A stretch of DNA of 64,000 nucleotides from Cordia subcordata (Eukaryota > Streptophyta > Magnoliopsida > Boraginales > Cordiaceae). Position 1 is the stretch's first letter, and the number at the start of each line of letters is the position of its first letter. Under the pieces are notes generated by a model that was not told where the DNA came from, did not search any database, and saw only the letters and a program-made list of their open reading frames with translations. The stretch is from positions 1,810,501 through 1,874,500 of the forward strand of contig JAPTOF010000016.1 of the NCBI GenBank assembly GCA_028554755.1, given 5' to 3'. Positions 31,507 to 45,400 of this stretch are shown here, piece by piece. The position numbers and the translations under genes are program-made.

Positions 31507-32604
31507 TGTCGTATTAGAGCCACTTATATATGGATTTACATGTTTTTTTTTAAAGAAAAATTGGAATACTTGTTTAAGCATATAAACTACGAAAGTTGAT
31601 TGACGATTGTTTTATATTATTATTAAATTTTATTTTATAAAATTGATTGAGTGCTTTCGTAGAACTCTTCTTGGACGTTCTTGATTTATTTTATGATCTA
31701 TTTTAATTTTTGAGTTTTTCCATTGAATTATTCAGAGAAAGCCAATTGCTACTCACATAAAAAAAATAGCCATTTTTTAAAATAAAAAAGGGAATATTCA
31801 TTATTTGATTTGTGTTGTTGAAGACCCATGTTTTTGGTCCTGTGTTTCAAATTTTTGTGATTTTCTTGATTTTAATTAAATAAATAAAAAACTATTTGCA
31901 TAATCTAGCAAAGAATTCAACTTTTTATGATGAAATTGATGTTGAATTTGAATTTCTAGGTGAAAAAGTCTAGGATTAGATTGTTTGATTACAAAAATCA
32001 AATTAGATTCGAGGTTTTTATGATATGGGTTTTTGTTTTGGGTCTAAACGTACTCTGTATTAGCCCGTTTTAGAGGTAGAAGGGCCATCTTTGGTAAATA
32101 AGACTTTGGGGTGATTGAACTTTGCAATTAATTAGCATAGCCAAATAGAATCTTATTTTACATTGGTAAGGGGTGTGTTTGGCAAATAGTCCTTTTGGGA
32201 TACTTAGGCTTTTGTTATATATAAGTGCGACCAAACAAGGCCCTTGTGTTTTAAGCTAGAAAGGGTTACGTTTAGCAAAACTTATTTTCTTTAGCTTTTT
32301 AGTCTTTGGGATTATTTGTATAACCAAACAGAACTCTTATTTTTAAGTTGAAAAGGTCTTGTTTGGCTAAAGGTTTTTCTTACCAAAGACATAGCATTAC
32401 ATATTTTATATTTACCAAACAATGCCTTTGCTACTATAGAATCAAATTTAATTTAAAATGTTAAATTTTGTGTGTGTGTGTGTAATTAGTCTTTTGAGAG
32501 GGAAAAAAAAAGCCATCATGGCCTAGTTTTTTTTTTTCTTCTGGTCATCCATTATTATATAAATAAATATATATACATATGATATATGTATTTGGGCTCG
32601 TTAA

Positions 32605-32634
<30 letters not shown>
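32605..32634. repeat. (AAT)n microsatellite inside copia element 2
   Basis: About ten AAT units, followed by TTATTATTATTAG, so the region can fold back. A (GT)n run is near 32470. Confidence 0.9.
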
Positions 32635-32640
<6 letters not shown>

Positions 32641-33699
32641 TTATTATTATTAGTTTCCTTTTTTAATTCTCAGTTTGATTATATTTGACAAACTGAAATA
32701 TATTTTGTTATGTCCTAAGATACATCATTAGTGGTAACATGTTCTTGCAATTGATATATTGTAATTATTTCTTATGTCTTATCCCTTTTAAAGTATTAAA
32801 TTAATTAATATATCATTAATTGATTTACTATAACGAGTCCTTAGGGCACTTTTAAGTGGAAGTGCCATCATCTATTTGTTTTTCCAAATGTAATAGAATT
32901 TTATTGCTAAGCGAGTTGCCTTTGGATCAAGTTAATATTTGGTTTTGGCACCAATAACAATTGTTTTAGCTTTGTTTTGAAAATAAATTTAATTAAACAT
33001 TGAAATTTTATGTTTTTCTCTATGGCAATTTCTGTGTTTTATAAATAAAGATTTGATCTAGAAGTTTTCTTTAGTCTTCTGAACTTAATGAAAATATTTA
33101 TTTTCTTTATTCAATTTGAAATTTTATATATCTCCTATTGCTAGATTATTCATAAGTGTTCATGAAATTTGTTGAAGAATGCAATTTTAAATTGATCACT
33201 GAGACATGTCATATTGAATTGTTTCATATTGTGTGGTCAATCGCATACATAGCATTTTGTGATTAAAGTTAAGCATTAATTTTTCCCAATGAGTTGATAG
33301 CATAGATTAAAGTAGGCAAATTCACCAAAGTGATTTGCTTAATTAAATCTATGGCTTTTCTCGATTTATTTGGGAAACTACATGATAAAGTGCGCAATGT
33401 TCTCCCAAAGGAGATCATTATATGGCTTTAACCTGGTAGCATAAACATAAAGCATAGACCAAGATTACAGTGCTGTTAGGAAGTTCAATTGTCCAAAGGT
33501 GGTTGACTTTTCTTTTAATGAGATGATTTTATATGTATTACTTTATGTTAAAAAAGCACCTATTTACATGTTGAATTATTTGCCCAAAGGTAGATATGAC
33601 AACGATGTGCTTGGACTCTTTTGTTTATAATGCTTACTCTTGTAATATAGTATGTATGCATAATGTTTATTGATGTTGCATTCTTTTCTTAGATTGTTT

Positions 33700-36600
33700 C
33701 ATTTACTTTGAACAATCATTACTTAGATGTCTTGAATAGATAAAACCATTATGAAATGAAAGCAAATATTGGGTTTTATTTGAGTATAGTTAATACTGAC
33801 TTGACATCACATTTGATGCACATGTCGCTTTGGTCAATAAAAATGGTGATAAAGAAAGGATAATATAATTGGCAATAAGAGAGGTCTAACTGTCTTGCTT
33901 AATGACTATGAAAAGACCATAACTGAGTATTTAGTAAATGGCTTGTCTTGAATTAAGAATGTAAAAGAACTCTTAATAGCTATAGGAGAGAAACACCAAG
34001 GAATCTTGGAATATCGATGACAAAAATTTACCAATTACATTGTTGAGGAAAACAAAATTAAGGGTAGAAACTCAAAGGTTGTATATTTTGTTTCCAATCT
34101 TAATCCCTATTGTTATAACATTAGTACCTCGAATTCTAAGGGTCATGTTCCTAAGAGAGGTCATAGTTTTAAAAAGGATGGTAAAGGTCAGACCTAGATC
34201 GTAGATTAAAATCACAATGTAAGAGGTCCCAAAACTGCTATCTATAAGTTTGGTAAGAACTCTTACTTTTGTAAGAAAAGGTTATAAAAGAGCTCATTGC
34301 ACAAGTTCAATTTTGGTTAAAGAAAGAGAAAATAGATGAGGGTAAGTGGATTAGAGTCTTACATTAGGACTGTTAATCTATATTTAAATGACTAAGTACA
34401 ATTGTTTTGCAATTTCAAAATTGTTGGTGAATCTGTTTTATCAAATGGTTCATACCAATTGTATTTATTCCTAGGAAGTTCTCGTGACTCTTTTCATATA
34501 GAAAATTTTGCTTTTAAAAGGAGTTTAAGTAACGAAAATTTTTCTTTGCTATGCCATAGAAGGTTAGGTCATATTTCTAGAGAAAGAGTTGAAAGACTTA
34601 TTAACAGTGAGATTTTACCTTCTCTAAATTTTTGGTAATCTTGAAACTTATATTTGGTGCATAAGAGGCAAGCGCACTAAAGTTAAAAGAAATATGTTGC
34701 CCGCAGTTTTGTATTTTGGAAGTAATAAACATAGATACTACGGGACCTTATTTGTTATATTGTGTGGTAATAAATATTTTGCTACATTCATTGATTTTTT
34801 TTTCTCGTTATAGATACCTCTATCTAATTAAAGAGAAATCTGACGCTATTGAGAAATTTAAAATTTTTAAGACAAGTAGAAAAACAACTTGGGAAAGTTA
34901 TCAAAATTGTTAGATCTGACAGAAGAGGTGAATACTATGGTAGGCTTGGATCTCTGGACAACATATAGGGTCATTCACCAAGTACTTATAGAATTATGGG
35001 ATTGTTGCCCAGTACTATGTCTACTATCCCTGAGTAAAATGGTGTGATCGAAAGATGAAAATACACCTTTACGGATATGATAAGAAGCATGATGAGTGTT
35101 ACTAACCTACTAGAGTACCTTTGTAGTGAAGCCATTAAAATTTCTTGTTAAATATTTAACCATGTTCCCAACAAGTTTGTCCCTAAGGTTCTTTTTTCGA
35201 ATTTTGGTTAGGGAGAAATCTAGTTTGACTGATTTTCGATTTGGGGTTGTCCTGCTTAGGTAAGGATTTTCAAATAAGAAACCATTGACCCTAAGACTAT
35301 TCGTTGTTTCATTGGGTATTTGGCTAATTTTAATGATATAAGTTTTACTCTCCTACATGTGTTTCTAAGATTGTCAAATCTCAAATGCCCAAATTCTTAT
35401 AATTGGATATTGGTAATGTTGTATGTCCTCAACCTACTATTGAGGATAATGATAGAGAAATTGTCTCATTTCCACTACTAATGAGTAGTCAGGCTGGTAC
35501 TCTACTCACATTAAGAGACAAGATATTAATGGATACCCTATAATGAATTATGATGTTACAGCTAATGACAATCTACATGTTGAAATCTCACAACCTTATG
35601 AGATTAATAATGAACAACATTTAAAAGGTCTATTAAAGAAAGAAGACGTTCCATCTATAATGATTATCGCATTTACTTGAATGCTATGAAAAGTGATATG
35701 CAACCTATGATGAAAATGAATTTGGGAACTCATTGATCTTCTTAAAGGAGATAATCTTATTGGTTGCAAATGGGTCTTTAAGACCAAGAGAGATCTCATA
35801 GAGAAGATTGAGAGGCCAAAGATAAGATTAGTTACAAAAGACTTTACCCAAAGAAAAAGTGTAGATTACAACAAAATCTTTTTCACATGTTTCTATAAAA
35901 TATTCTTTGAGCTATTAACAGCTCATATGGATGTGAAAATAGTTTTCTTCAATAGTGATATATATCTATAAGTTTACATGAAATAGTCTGAGGGTTTACT
36001 ATTACTAGTAAGGATAATATGACTTGTAGACTTAGAAAATTCATTTATGGTTTTGAATCAGGCCTCAAAGTAACGAATATTTGAAATTTGATGAAATAGT
36101 AACTTCTTATTATTTTGAGGAAAAAAGAGTTGATCCATGTATATATTTTAAGATCAGTGGGAGTAAATTTGTCTTCCTAATATTGCATGTTGATGATATT
36201 TTGCTAGTTATATATGACTTGGGTATGCTCCATGAGATTAAACAATATTTTACTTAAGGCTTTCGATATGAAAGATTTTGAGGATGTTTCTTTTGTTCTT
36301 GGGACTAAGTTTTGTTGAAATAGGTCTCTTGGAATTTTTGAATCTTTTACGAAATCTTGCATTGATTGAGTTTTCAGAACTTGATTGGAGTAAAGGATTG
36401 TAAGTCTTGTGTGCATTTATTGTAAAAGGTGATCAATTTAAATTGAAGCAATATCCTCAAAATGATATAGAAAGGGATTCTATGAAAGATATACCTTGTG
36501 CTAGTGCTATTGGGAGCCTATTGTATGATCTGATATGCACTAGACTTGATATCGCTTTTGTGATAAGAGTTTTAGTTAATAATAAATCCTAGAATGAATT

Positions 36601-37104
36601 ATTGGGTTGTTGCTAATTAGGTAATAAAATACCTACAAAAGACCAAAAATTATATGCTTGTTTGCTATAAAGTAGATTATCTAAAGTTGGTTGGATATTC
36701 TAACTTTGACTATGTTAGATACTCAAATGATTGAAAATTTACTTTTGGGTATATCTTTGTATTAGCTAGAGAGGACATGTCTTGGAAAAGTGCAAAATAA
36801 TAGCTTAATACCTCTTCAATTATGTGAATTTGTGGCGTGCTATGATGCCTCATCTCCTGCTATATGTTTTAAGAATATGATATCTAGTTTTGAGAATATA
36901 AATTCTGTTACTAGATCTGTTAAGATCTATTGTGATAATAGAGTTGTTGTTCTATTCTCAAAGAATAACAAGAAAATTAAAGCTTGCAAGCATAAAGATA
37001 TTAAGTTCTTGGTAGTTAGAGACTTTGTCAAAAATGATGGCATTCATATAGAACGAATTGCTAGTGATGACGTATTAATTGACTCTTCGTCCAAGGGTCT
37101 TTGA
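33700..37104 (+). pseudogene. copia gag-pol remnant of element 2
   Basis: Scattered fragments survive. The pre-integrase segment CHRRLGHISRERVERLI is at about 34550-34600. An integrase core piece (YRYLYLIKEKSDAIEKFKIF, about 34810-34870) is followed by RSDR-GEYYG (about 34913-34940) in another frame. RT start KTRLVTKDFTQ-like text is near 35820. The RT catalytic box is changed to HVDDILL (about 36187-36207; Y to H). The RNase H tail is ASDDVLIDSSSKGL (to 37104). Dozens of stops and frameshifts separate them. The zinc knuckle region near 34240-34300 is too decayed to score. 31507-33700 is AT-rich leader or gag sequence with no readable frame. Confidence 0.8.
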
Positions 37105-37859
37105 CTTATGATTTTGTGAAACATGTTAGGAATATGAGTATTTATAATCTTTTTGAGGCTATTGTCTAGTGGGAGCATTATATCATTATGTACTGTTGGA
37201 TGTTTCCATTATTTTATTGTGCTTTGCACATTAGTGCATTCGTACAATAACATGTTATTTTATGGTTTACAACATAATTATATATTGTAATTACTTATAT
37301 TCATATTTTGTTGAGGATCTTATGTTTGGTGTTTATTGCGATAAAATCTCCTATTGAGTTTAATATCTCCATAAGGACATATATTGGTTGGAGATATGCA
37401 TTCTTACCTCTGGCCTGTTGAACGCCAACTTGTGAGGACATGTGTTCTTTCCTTTAGCATATTAAACGTTATTTTGTGAGGATAAGAATAATAGATTTCT
37501 CTTGCTTTAAATGCCGATATTGAAGAAATCATGTCGATGACTGACAAAGAAATAGCACATTTTGATCATATATTGGTGCTAGTTTCTTGCTACGCTGCCG
37601 TATGTTTGGTCCATGACGATAAGATTGGATGACATTTGTGACCATGGAAAGTCTTTTGTCAATAAGGAACACTATAACTGCCAGGATTCGATGTTTAACA
37701 ATCTTGTTGGTCCGGATATGCGCTCGAGATGTAATCTTGTGAATCAGAATATTTTTAAAAATTGTAGCCACATTCTGTTTTCTATTCATCCTAATAAATA
37801 TTTTTCTTAAAATTTTTTGAAAAATAAATAAAACAATTAACGCTACCCAAATGGGAGAC

Positions 37860-38292
37860 TGTTCAAAAATTTCTCTTTAAAATGGGCTACTGTTAATTAT
37901 TTTTGGTTTTCTAAAATAGGCTGAATATCTGGTTCACAAGTTGGGCTTTGTGATCATATTAGTTTTAGCCCACCTCATAAATCCATATAGTTCTTTTGTA
38001 CGTAGGCCCATATATTATGATAAATCCTTTTATAGGTAGGACTGTTAGAATTTATTATAAATAGGGTTAGGTCCCCTCTCCTACTCTTAATCTAACAGTT
38101 GTTTCCATAAGCATCTTTTAATATTGAGTAAATCAGGGAGAGGAAAATCTAAGCCTAGACTAGATGACAGTTATTTTTTCAACAACTATTCTTGAACAAT
38201 AATGGCTCAAACAAGTATGTGCTTCCGCTATCAATTATGTCTTTGAATTTTATATTGTAAATTCATGTATATGATCCTATATTATGCTTACA
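37860..38292 (+). repeat. 3' LTR of copia element 2
   Basis: Begins TGTTCAAAAATTTCTC and ends TATTATGCTTACA. It is preceded by a purine-rich CAAATGGGAGAC, the likely remnant of the polypurine tract. Confidence 0.9.
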
Positions 38293-38297
38293 TTTAG

Positions 38298-41000
38298 TTT
38301 TACTATTTTCTCTTAAGATATCAAGTTCTGTCAAATAATATTTTATATTGAAGAGTATTTTCATTTTTTTATTTTTAAAGTTATTTATTTCTATTTATTA
38401 TAGTTATGTTTGTATATTTTTTTTTGTATGTTTAAAATGTGAGCTTGTTGCAAAAAAGTCATATATTAAGTTATGAAAAAAAAAAACAATTTCAATTAAA
38501 TGAATGAACTTTAAATTCAATCTAATTTTTATTTAATTCTACGCATAACACAAATGTTGTACAAAAAAAAATCTTGTTTTTTATATTTTAGAATCAAAAT
38601 TTATGATTTTCTATTTGATTATAATTTTTTTATTCCATGATTTTAAATAAAATTTATTTTGTCTAGTATTTTTTTATTTCTTTTTCTTTAACAAATAAAA
38701 AATAGAAAAACACCCCTCAACACAAGACATGAGAATGCTATCATCCAACTTGAATGATGTCACTAACTCGGTTATATATTTTATAACTAGAGTTTCCCCT
38801 GTGCGATGTTTGGGAAATTAATATAAAATTTTATGTAATAAAAATATAAAATCATTCATAAGTATAAAGTATTTTAAATAATTATAAATCATAATTTGAA
38901 GTTGAATTACAAATATAAATTTCTGAATATTATGTTTCACGTAATAATTACAAATATGTTTTATAATTATGACAAAGAGCATGCAAGGTCAGACAGCGAC
39001 TTGCTCCGCCAAAGGAAAACGGAAAAAGGACAGGGGGGGGGGGGGAGCGGGGGAAAGGAGGTCAGATAGCAACTTTGTATCCAGACCAAGTCAATTTTTT
39101 TATGTTTTTTAATTCTTGAGCCAGTTGGAGAAGAAGAAAGACAAGTGGAAGAACATGATTGGTCCATAGGAGCTTCATTTTAGTTTAATTTTTTGTTTTT
39201 TGTTTTTTAATTAGACATGTAAGATATGAGATAAAGAGAATATTTATATTTTCTTTTTGTCAATAAAAGAGCGGCCAAGCTTGCTATATTTAAATAAGCA
39301 GCTGCTCTCTGGTGAGGATGGCAAACAATTTTATTAAATCAAATTCAAGGTTATTGAATTATGGCTCAAAGTCTAAATCAACCAAATTAAATATTAAAGA
39401 GATAGATACAGATCTAGGACGAACAAAAATATTATAGGATATAGGATTTTAATTCACGAAAAGATCTTCTTTTTTATGAAAAGTTGCCTTTTATGGGGGG
39501 AAAAATCGCTTTTTTGCAATAATTATATTGATTTCAAAAAAGGCTCAACCCTCGAAAAGAAAATGCAAGTTTAACCTTTTTCAGTAGTCAGAAATTTAAT
39601 TTCTAAGAACATGACTTTTTCATAAATTATTTTTAAAAAATACTTTTAGTAAAAGCTTATCCAAATGAGCCAAAAATCATGATAGTAATATTGTTTTGAG
39701 TATTAAAGAAATTGTTCTATGGATATAAGCTAAGCTAAACCATGTTGAAATTTGTTATACCATTATATATCTGCATGCACAATTTTTCTAACAAAGTGGT
39801 ATTAGAGCTTGGAGCTGCACAAAGCGGGTGTCCAACATTTTGCACATAAAAACTATACATGTCGTATGCCACAAGGCTGATGTGAATCAAAAAATTATAA
39901 ATCCTTTAAAAGTATTAAAACATTACGCCATAAATGCAAATTAAATTACGCCTAATCTTATATTATATCATTATATATCTATTCAACCGTTTCCAACAAT
40001 TCAATGATCCAACCACTCGATTAAATTTGGACGTTGCGCAAGTGTTCTTTTGAAGACAGAAATCCCAAACCAATGATTAGCAAATTAAAAATTAGAGATA
40101 GTTCAATTATAGTAATCTATTAATATATATTTCGAGATTTGGCATATGTAATGTGAATGATTCTTTAAGGTTTTTCTAGTAAAAAAGTTCAGGTAAAGAT
40201 AGAAAAAAGTGCTTGCATTGACATTTCAGGCTGTCTGAATGGAGATAAATTAATAAGATAAATTAATAGTGAAATTATTGTAATAGATAAGATTTGTTGA
40301 AACTGCATCATCATGAAGTTAAATATTTTATGCATGGCATTATCTTTATAGAGGCGTAATTAGCAAATTAGGTAACGAATAGCTTTTTGAGTAGCGGATA
40401 GCAGTTTGAATATTAGATAACTGTTGTATTTTAGTGGTTAATGGATAGTTGTTTCACTAGCGGATTATTTTAGATGTATTCAATAAAACTAGCTATTGTG
40501 TTAATTGGTGAATACAAAATGACAAAAAGAATATCGGTATCGAATAATAATAAGGGTAAAATACATCAGACCCCCTTGGAGTCTATCATAAGTGCACAAT
40601 ACATACCTATGGTGCCAAAAGTCCCACAACTAACTCCTGTGGTAAATAAAAGTTTCACATGTGTCCCTTACTGATGATATCCTTCCTAATGGTGTTAAAA
40701 TTTATATAAAAAGACATTAATAGCCTTAGCCCCTTTGTTCAATTTTTAGAAATTCAACAGCACGACAACCTCGCCTTGATCGAACAACATTAGGACGGCA
40801 CAGTCGAAATCAAATTCAACAGTCAAGAGAAAATCAGGTTTAATACTTCTGACTTCGAATCGGTTAGGAGATCTACTTCCTCCCGTTCCTCCAGAATAAT
40901 CTCTGAACCTGAATATCCTTTTCAACATGCTCCTGATTGTCCTTTTCATCATGTGTGTTCAAAATCCAACATCCCTCTTGGCATAGTGGAAACTGTTCCA
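38298..41000. other. AT-rich spacer without a supported gene
   Basis: No coding region is recognised. It contains a G13 homopolymer followed by AGCGGGGG (39033-39053). At about 40548-40700 there is a stretch (GGGTAAAATACATCAGACCC) that looks like dispersed-repeat sequence of unknown class. Confidence 0.5.
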
Positions 41001-41004
41001 ATTA

Positions 41005-41044
<40 letters not shown>

Positions 41045-41047
41045 CAT
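41001..41047. repeat. (ATT)n microsatellite at the left border of viral copy A
   Basis: About 14 ATT units, one GTT interruption, then TCAT, directly abutting viral sequence that begins CTAAGTATATAAG at 41048. Confidence 0.9.
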
Positions 41048-41271
41048 CTAAGTATATAAGTGGGTCTTTGGAGTTTCTACCCGTCAGCCGATTGATGTTG
41101 TTGAAGGTGCTTTGGGCATTTCTCTGCTCCATTTTTGGGATCTAACTGTATACAAAGGTAAAACCCATGATTCTCTATCTTCTGTTTATTCTGAGGTATA
41201 GTCTAAGCTTAAGGACTCATCTATGTCCGCGGACTGCTGTTATTTGCGGTCTTATCACCTGGGCCTAGATT

Positions 41272-41285
41272 TGGTATCAGAGCCA
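41272..41285 (+). promoter_or_regulatory. tRNA-Met primer-binding site, copy A
   Basis: TGGTATCAGAGCCA is the standard plant initiator tRNA-Met complement that primes minus-strand DNA synthesis. Its last A is the first base of the movement protein ATG (41285). Confidence 0.92.
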
Positions 41286-42487
41286 TGGATCAAACCTTTC
41301 TGGTAAGTCATTCTGTTATGATAGGTGTTATTACTGTAATCCATTATTTGCATGTTCATCATTTGATCATGTCATCAATGCTTTCCATATTTTCAAAAAA
41401 TCAAAATACTGTCAAAAATAGTAAAAAGGAAGAATATGATATTCCTAAAAATTTGGATTTGTTAAATAAATGGACAATTCCTAAAATTGAACCTAGGATG
41501 ATATATTCCTTTGGTACTTTTGATAAAATAGGTTTTAGACAAATTGTTAAAACCTGTGAAGAATCTGTTCTCATCCATAATGATGAATTGACTATTAAAT
41601 TGCTTAGTCAAGATGATATTGATGCATATACATCAGATTATAAGTTCTTGCATATAGGACTTGTTCAGGTTGCTTTTAAACCACTTACTTTATCTGGTTC
41701 GCCTGAATCATTTTTGGTTGTATTACGTGATGCTTGTAATATGAACTAGCGTCAATCTCTCATGGGTATTATGGAATCTAGTTTAGCCCATGGGCCAATC
41801 TATTTTAATGCTTATCCGAATTTGCAATTATCTTTGTCGAATGTGAATATTCTTGATGCGTTGACTTTATATGTGAAGACGCATGGTTATAATTATCTGC
41901 CAGGTACAGAAGTTATTTGTGTCGGTTATAGGGTTTATTTTAAGCCTTTGTATACTTTGAATCCAAAGTGTAAGTTGATGAATACTAATCAACAAGAAAC
42001 TATTTTATTTGAGACTAATTTTAATAGATCTAAAATAACAACTCGTAGATCTATTAGGTGCGATGAAATAAATTTTCCTGAAACTTGGTTAGCTGAAAAA
42101 AAAATTCCAGCACAACCCATAATAAATGAAGATTTGGTGGATACAATCCAAACATCCACTGGTGACGTTTAAATTCAGTTTCATAGGAAAAGTACAGAAT
42201 CTAGTACTTTAGGATTAGGATTAGGTTTAGGAACATCTAGGTATTCTAGATCCGCCTCTTCCCATTCTCATATTTCACCCATAGATTATAGAGTTGAACT
42301 ACCCAATACAGTAGGTACTTCATCCTCTAAATCCAAATCTGTAGATCATGAGACTCTAGGAAGTAGAGTTGAAGGTCTTAAAATTAATCCAGAAAATATA
42401 GTTCAAGGAGTTTATAATAATACTGAACATGAACAACTTGAGTTTAGACTAGAAATAACTGAGTCAGAATTTAATTTTCTTGTTTAA
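41285..42487 (+). pseudogene. Viral movement protein, copy A, two stops
   Basis: A movement protein of the 30K superfamily, which widens plasmodesmata for cell-to-cell spread. The core is recognisable: ELTIKLLSQDDIDAYTSDY, LHIGLVQVAFKPLT, IMESSLAHGPIYFNAYPN and THGYNYLPG. The frame is the same as the intact 400-codon ORF in copy B, but it is cut by TAG at 41747-41749 (Trp in B and C) and TAA at 42170-42172 (Gln in B and C). The terminal stop TAA (42485-42487) overlaps the ATG of the polyprotein by one base. Confidence 0.92.
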
Positions 42488-45400
42488 TGATGAATAAAAA
42501 AAATCAAAATTGATTTCAGTCCAGGAAGCCCAGTTAGGAAACAAATACAAGCTGAGTTCCAAAAACCCATATATGAAGATTTTAGGTTTGGTGTGCTAAA
42601 AATATTCCTTTAGCAGAGAGAAATATTCTCCAGGATCAGTTCTACAATCATTTAGAACAAATTAATGAAATTAGAGATTTCATACCTTGGCTTTTAGAAA
42701 CCTATCTAGGACAACACATAAATGTCTTAGAGAGAACGTGAAAATTAAAAAATGGTGAGGAAGTTGAATCTACTTATCCGCCAACCACACAACCTATCTT
42801 AATGGAAAAAGATAGAGTTAGGTTATATGCCAATGCTTTCTTTAATCTGCAAGATAATGAAACTCTGCAGGCCACAGCAAAACAAATAAATGATATGGTA
42901 AAACAAAATAATTTTACTAATCTTTATTTAGTGGCCTTAGGAGAACAATTATTAGTTCTTAATAATAGGTTATTAAAAACTTATATGGCTATTGAAGAAA
43001 TTAAAAAATCTCTTAGTGAATCTAAATCTGAGAGTAGTGGAGAAAAGATAATAAAATCTAATCCAATTCAACCTCCACCTAAAATAAAAAATTTTATTCT
43101 TGAACCAATAGATGAATTTGGTAAACTTCTTGATAATAAGTTTAAGACATTAAAACTTAATGTTATAACACAAGAAGAGGTACCAAACTTAGTTGATAAT
43201 ATCAATCAACAACAGATTGTTAATGACACACTTAATAAAATGAAGGGTAAGAATCATAAATTTGCCCAGAAACCGGTCCAACAAAATTTTTTTTACCCTA
43301 GACCGACCCCTCAAGACTTATTATTTGAAGAACCACAATATGAACAAACTTACTATAATGGTAAGACAATATATGAATGAAATATTGACGGTTCTACTGA
43401 TCAACAAATATATAATACTATACATAGAATGGTGATGTATTCTACTATTTGTAAACAATATGATAATACAGATAAAAATATTGCCCTGATGATAATAACA
43501 GGATTTACTGGTCAATTAAAAGGCTGGTGGGATAATTATCTGAATGAATCCCAAAGACAAACCATACTTAGTTCAGTGAAACAAGAAAATAATCAATCAA
43601 TCCAATATGTTGTTTATTCACTGACTATTAATATTTGTGAACATTTTACTGGTAGATTTACCACTAATACCGAGAATATTAGGTCACTTTTATTAAACCT
43701 TAAGTGTCCTACCCTTACCTCATTTAGGTGGTATAAGGATGTATTCCTTAGTAGGGTTATGGAGTTGCCTAAAGCCAATCAAGCTCACTGGAAGTCTAAG
43801 TTTATAGATGGTCTTCCACACCTCTTTGTTGAAAGAGTAAAGAAAACTCTTAGGATAGGAGTTTCAGCCATAGATTATGATAATTTAACTTATGGCACCA
43901 TAATTGAAAAATGTATGCAAGAAGGTTTAGCTTTGTGTAATGAAATTAAGCTTAACCAACAAATTAGAAAACAAAATCTAATAGAAAAAAGTCAATTAGG
44001 ACAATTCTGTGATCAATTTGGAATTGAGGTAAGCCAATCTAGTAAGCCTAAGAAAGTTTATAAAAAACCTTTACCTCAAAGATTTAGTTCCCCTAGTTAT
44101 AAAAAAAAAATAGCTGCTAGGAAAATGAGACAACAGCTTAGAAAAGAAGCAAAAAAAGCTAGTGGTTATAAACCTAAGAAAAATAGAGGAAAAAATTTTA
44201 AACCTCTTACCTGTAATAACTGTGGTAGAGTAGGTCATATAGCTCCAAATTGTTATATGAAGAAGAAAATAAAATCCTTAGACATAGAACCAGATCTTAA
44301 GGATAATCTTATGAAAATTATGATTGTTTCGGAGTCAAAAGTGGATCAACACACTGATTCTGATCTATTTGAATCCTCACAATCCACTGAGGATATTCAT
44401 CTTAATAATATTTCAGATAATACATCTTCAGAAATAGAAAATCAATCTAATAAAGGTTGTCAGATGTTTGTTAATAAGATTCATAGTGAGGAAGAGAAAA
44501 ATTATTATGAACTTCTTTCTCAATTCAAAGATTTTCAATTAAATGTGTTAACCATTGATAATATCATTGAACTTTTAAGAATAGTTAAAGATTCTGAAGT
44601 TAGGAATAAAATCTTAGAATCTTTAGGAAAATCTAAAGAACCTGAGGAAATAGAACCTCAAAGAACCTTTATACCCTATACTCTTAAGGAAGTTAGGAGA
44701 AGGTTAGAAGAAAGACATAATATTTCTTCGTCAGTGACTTCGGTTACTACTATTCAGGATCTTCAGTTAGAAGTTAATAACCTAAAAGCTGAGATGAAAA
44801 TATTGTCTCAGGAGAATACCCAAATTAGGAACCAAATAAGTAGACTGACTGATAGGATAGATAGTCTTGAGAAGGGTAAGACTATAGTCCAGGAATCCTT
44901 AGGACAATCCAGTAGTCAGGAATTAGAACCATTTTTAGGAAAGATGGAGTATATCACTTCACAAAAATGGTTAGTTAAAATAACTCTTTTAATAGAAGGA
45001 GAGTTTAGGAAGGAATTAGTAACCCTTATAAATAGTGGTGCGGATCTTAATTGTATCCAGGAAGGTTTAATTCCAACTAAATATTTTGAAAAAACCACCC
45101 ATTCTTTATCTTCTGCGAGTGGTGATAAAATGGAGATTTTATATAAATTATCTCACGCTTATATTTGTCAAGATAGACAGTGCATTCCTAATAGTTTTGT
45201 TTTAGTTAGGAATATGACAAATCTGGTCATATTAGGCACACCTTTCCTTCATAAGATTTTCCCAATCAAGGAGATAACTACTAGTGGAATTATAGGTAGT
45301 TTTGAAGGATCAGAAATAAAAATTGAATTTATTAAGGACCCAGTTACTAGAGTTTTTAATGAAATAGTTGACTTAATAAAAGCTAAGGGTAATTAATTAA

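Larger units (their letters stand above)
31075..38292 (+). mobile_element. Ty1/copia LTR retrotransposon 2, decayed
   Basis: Flanked by the 5-bp repeat TTTAG (31070-31074 and 38293-38297), with LTRs of 432 and 433 bp. The LTRs differ at about 40 positions (about 90% identity), so this insertion is several times older than copia element 1. The interior is riddled with stops. Recognisable pieces in order (pre-integrase, integrase, RT, RNase H) set it in Ty1/copia, in a different lineage from element 1. Confidence 0.9.

Noticed and set aside
39033..39053. G13 run as a possible quadruplex control site
   Set aside because: It stands in spacer with no gene nearby, and homopolymer length may be a sequencing artefact.
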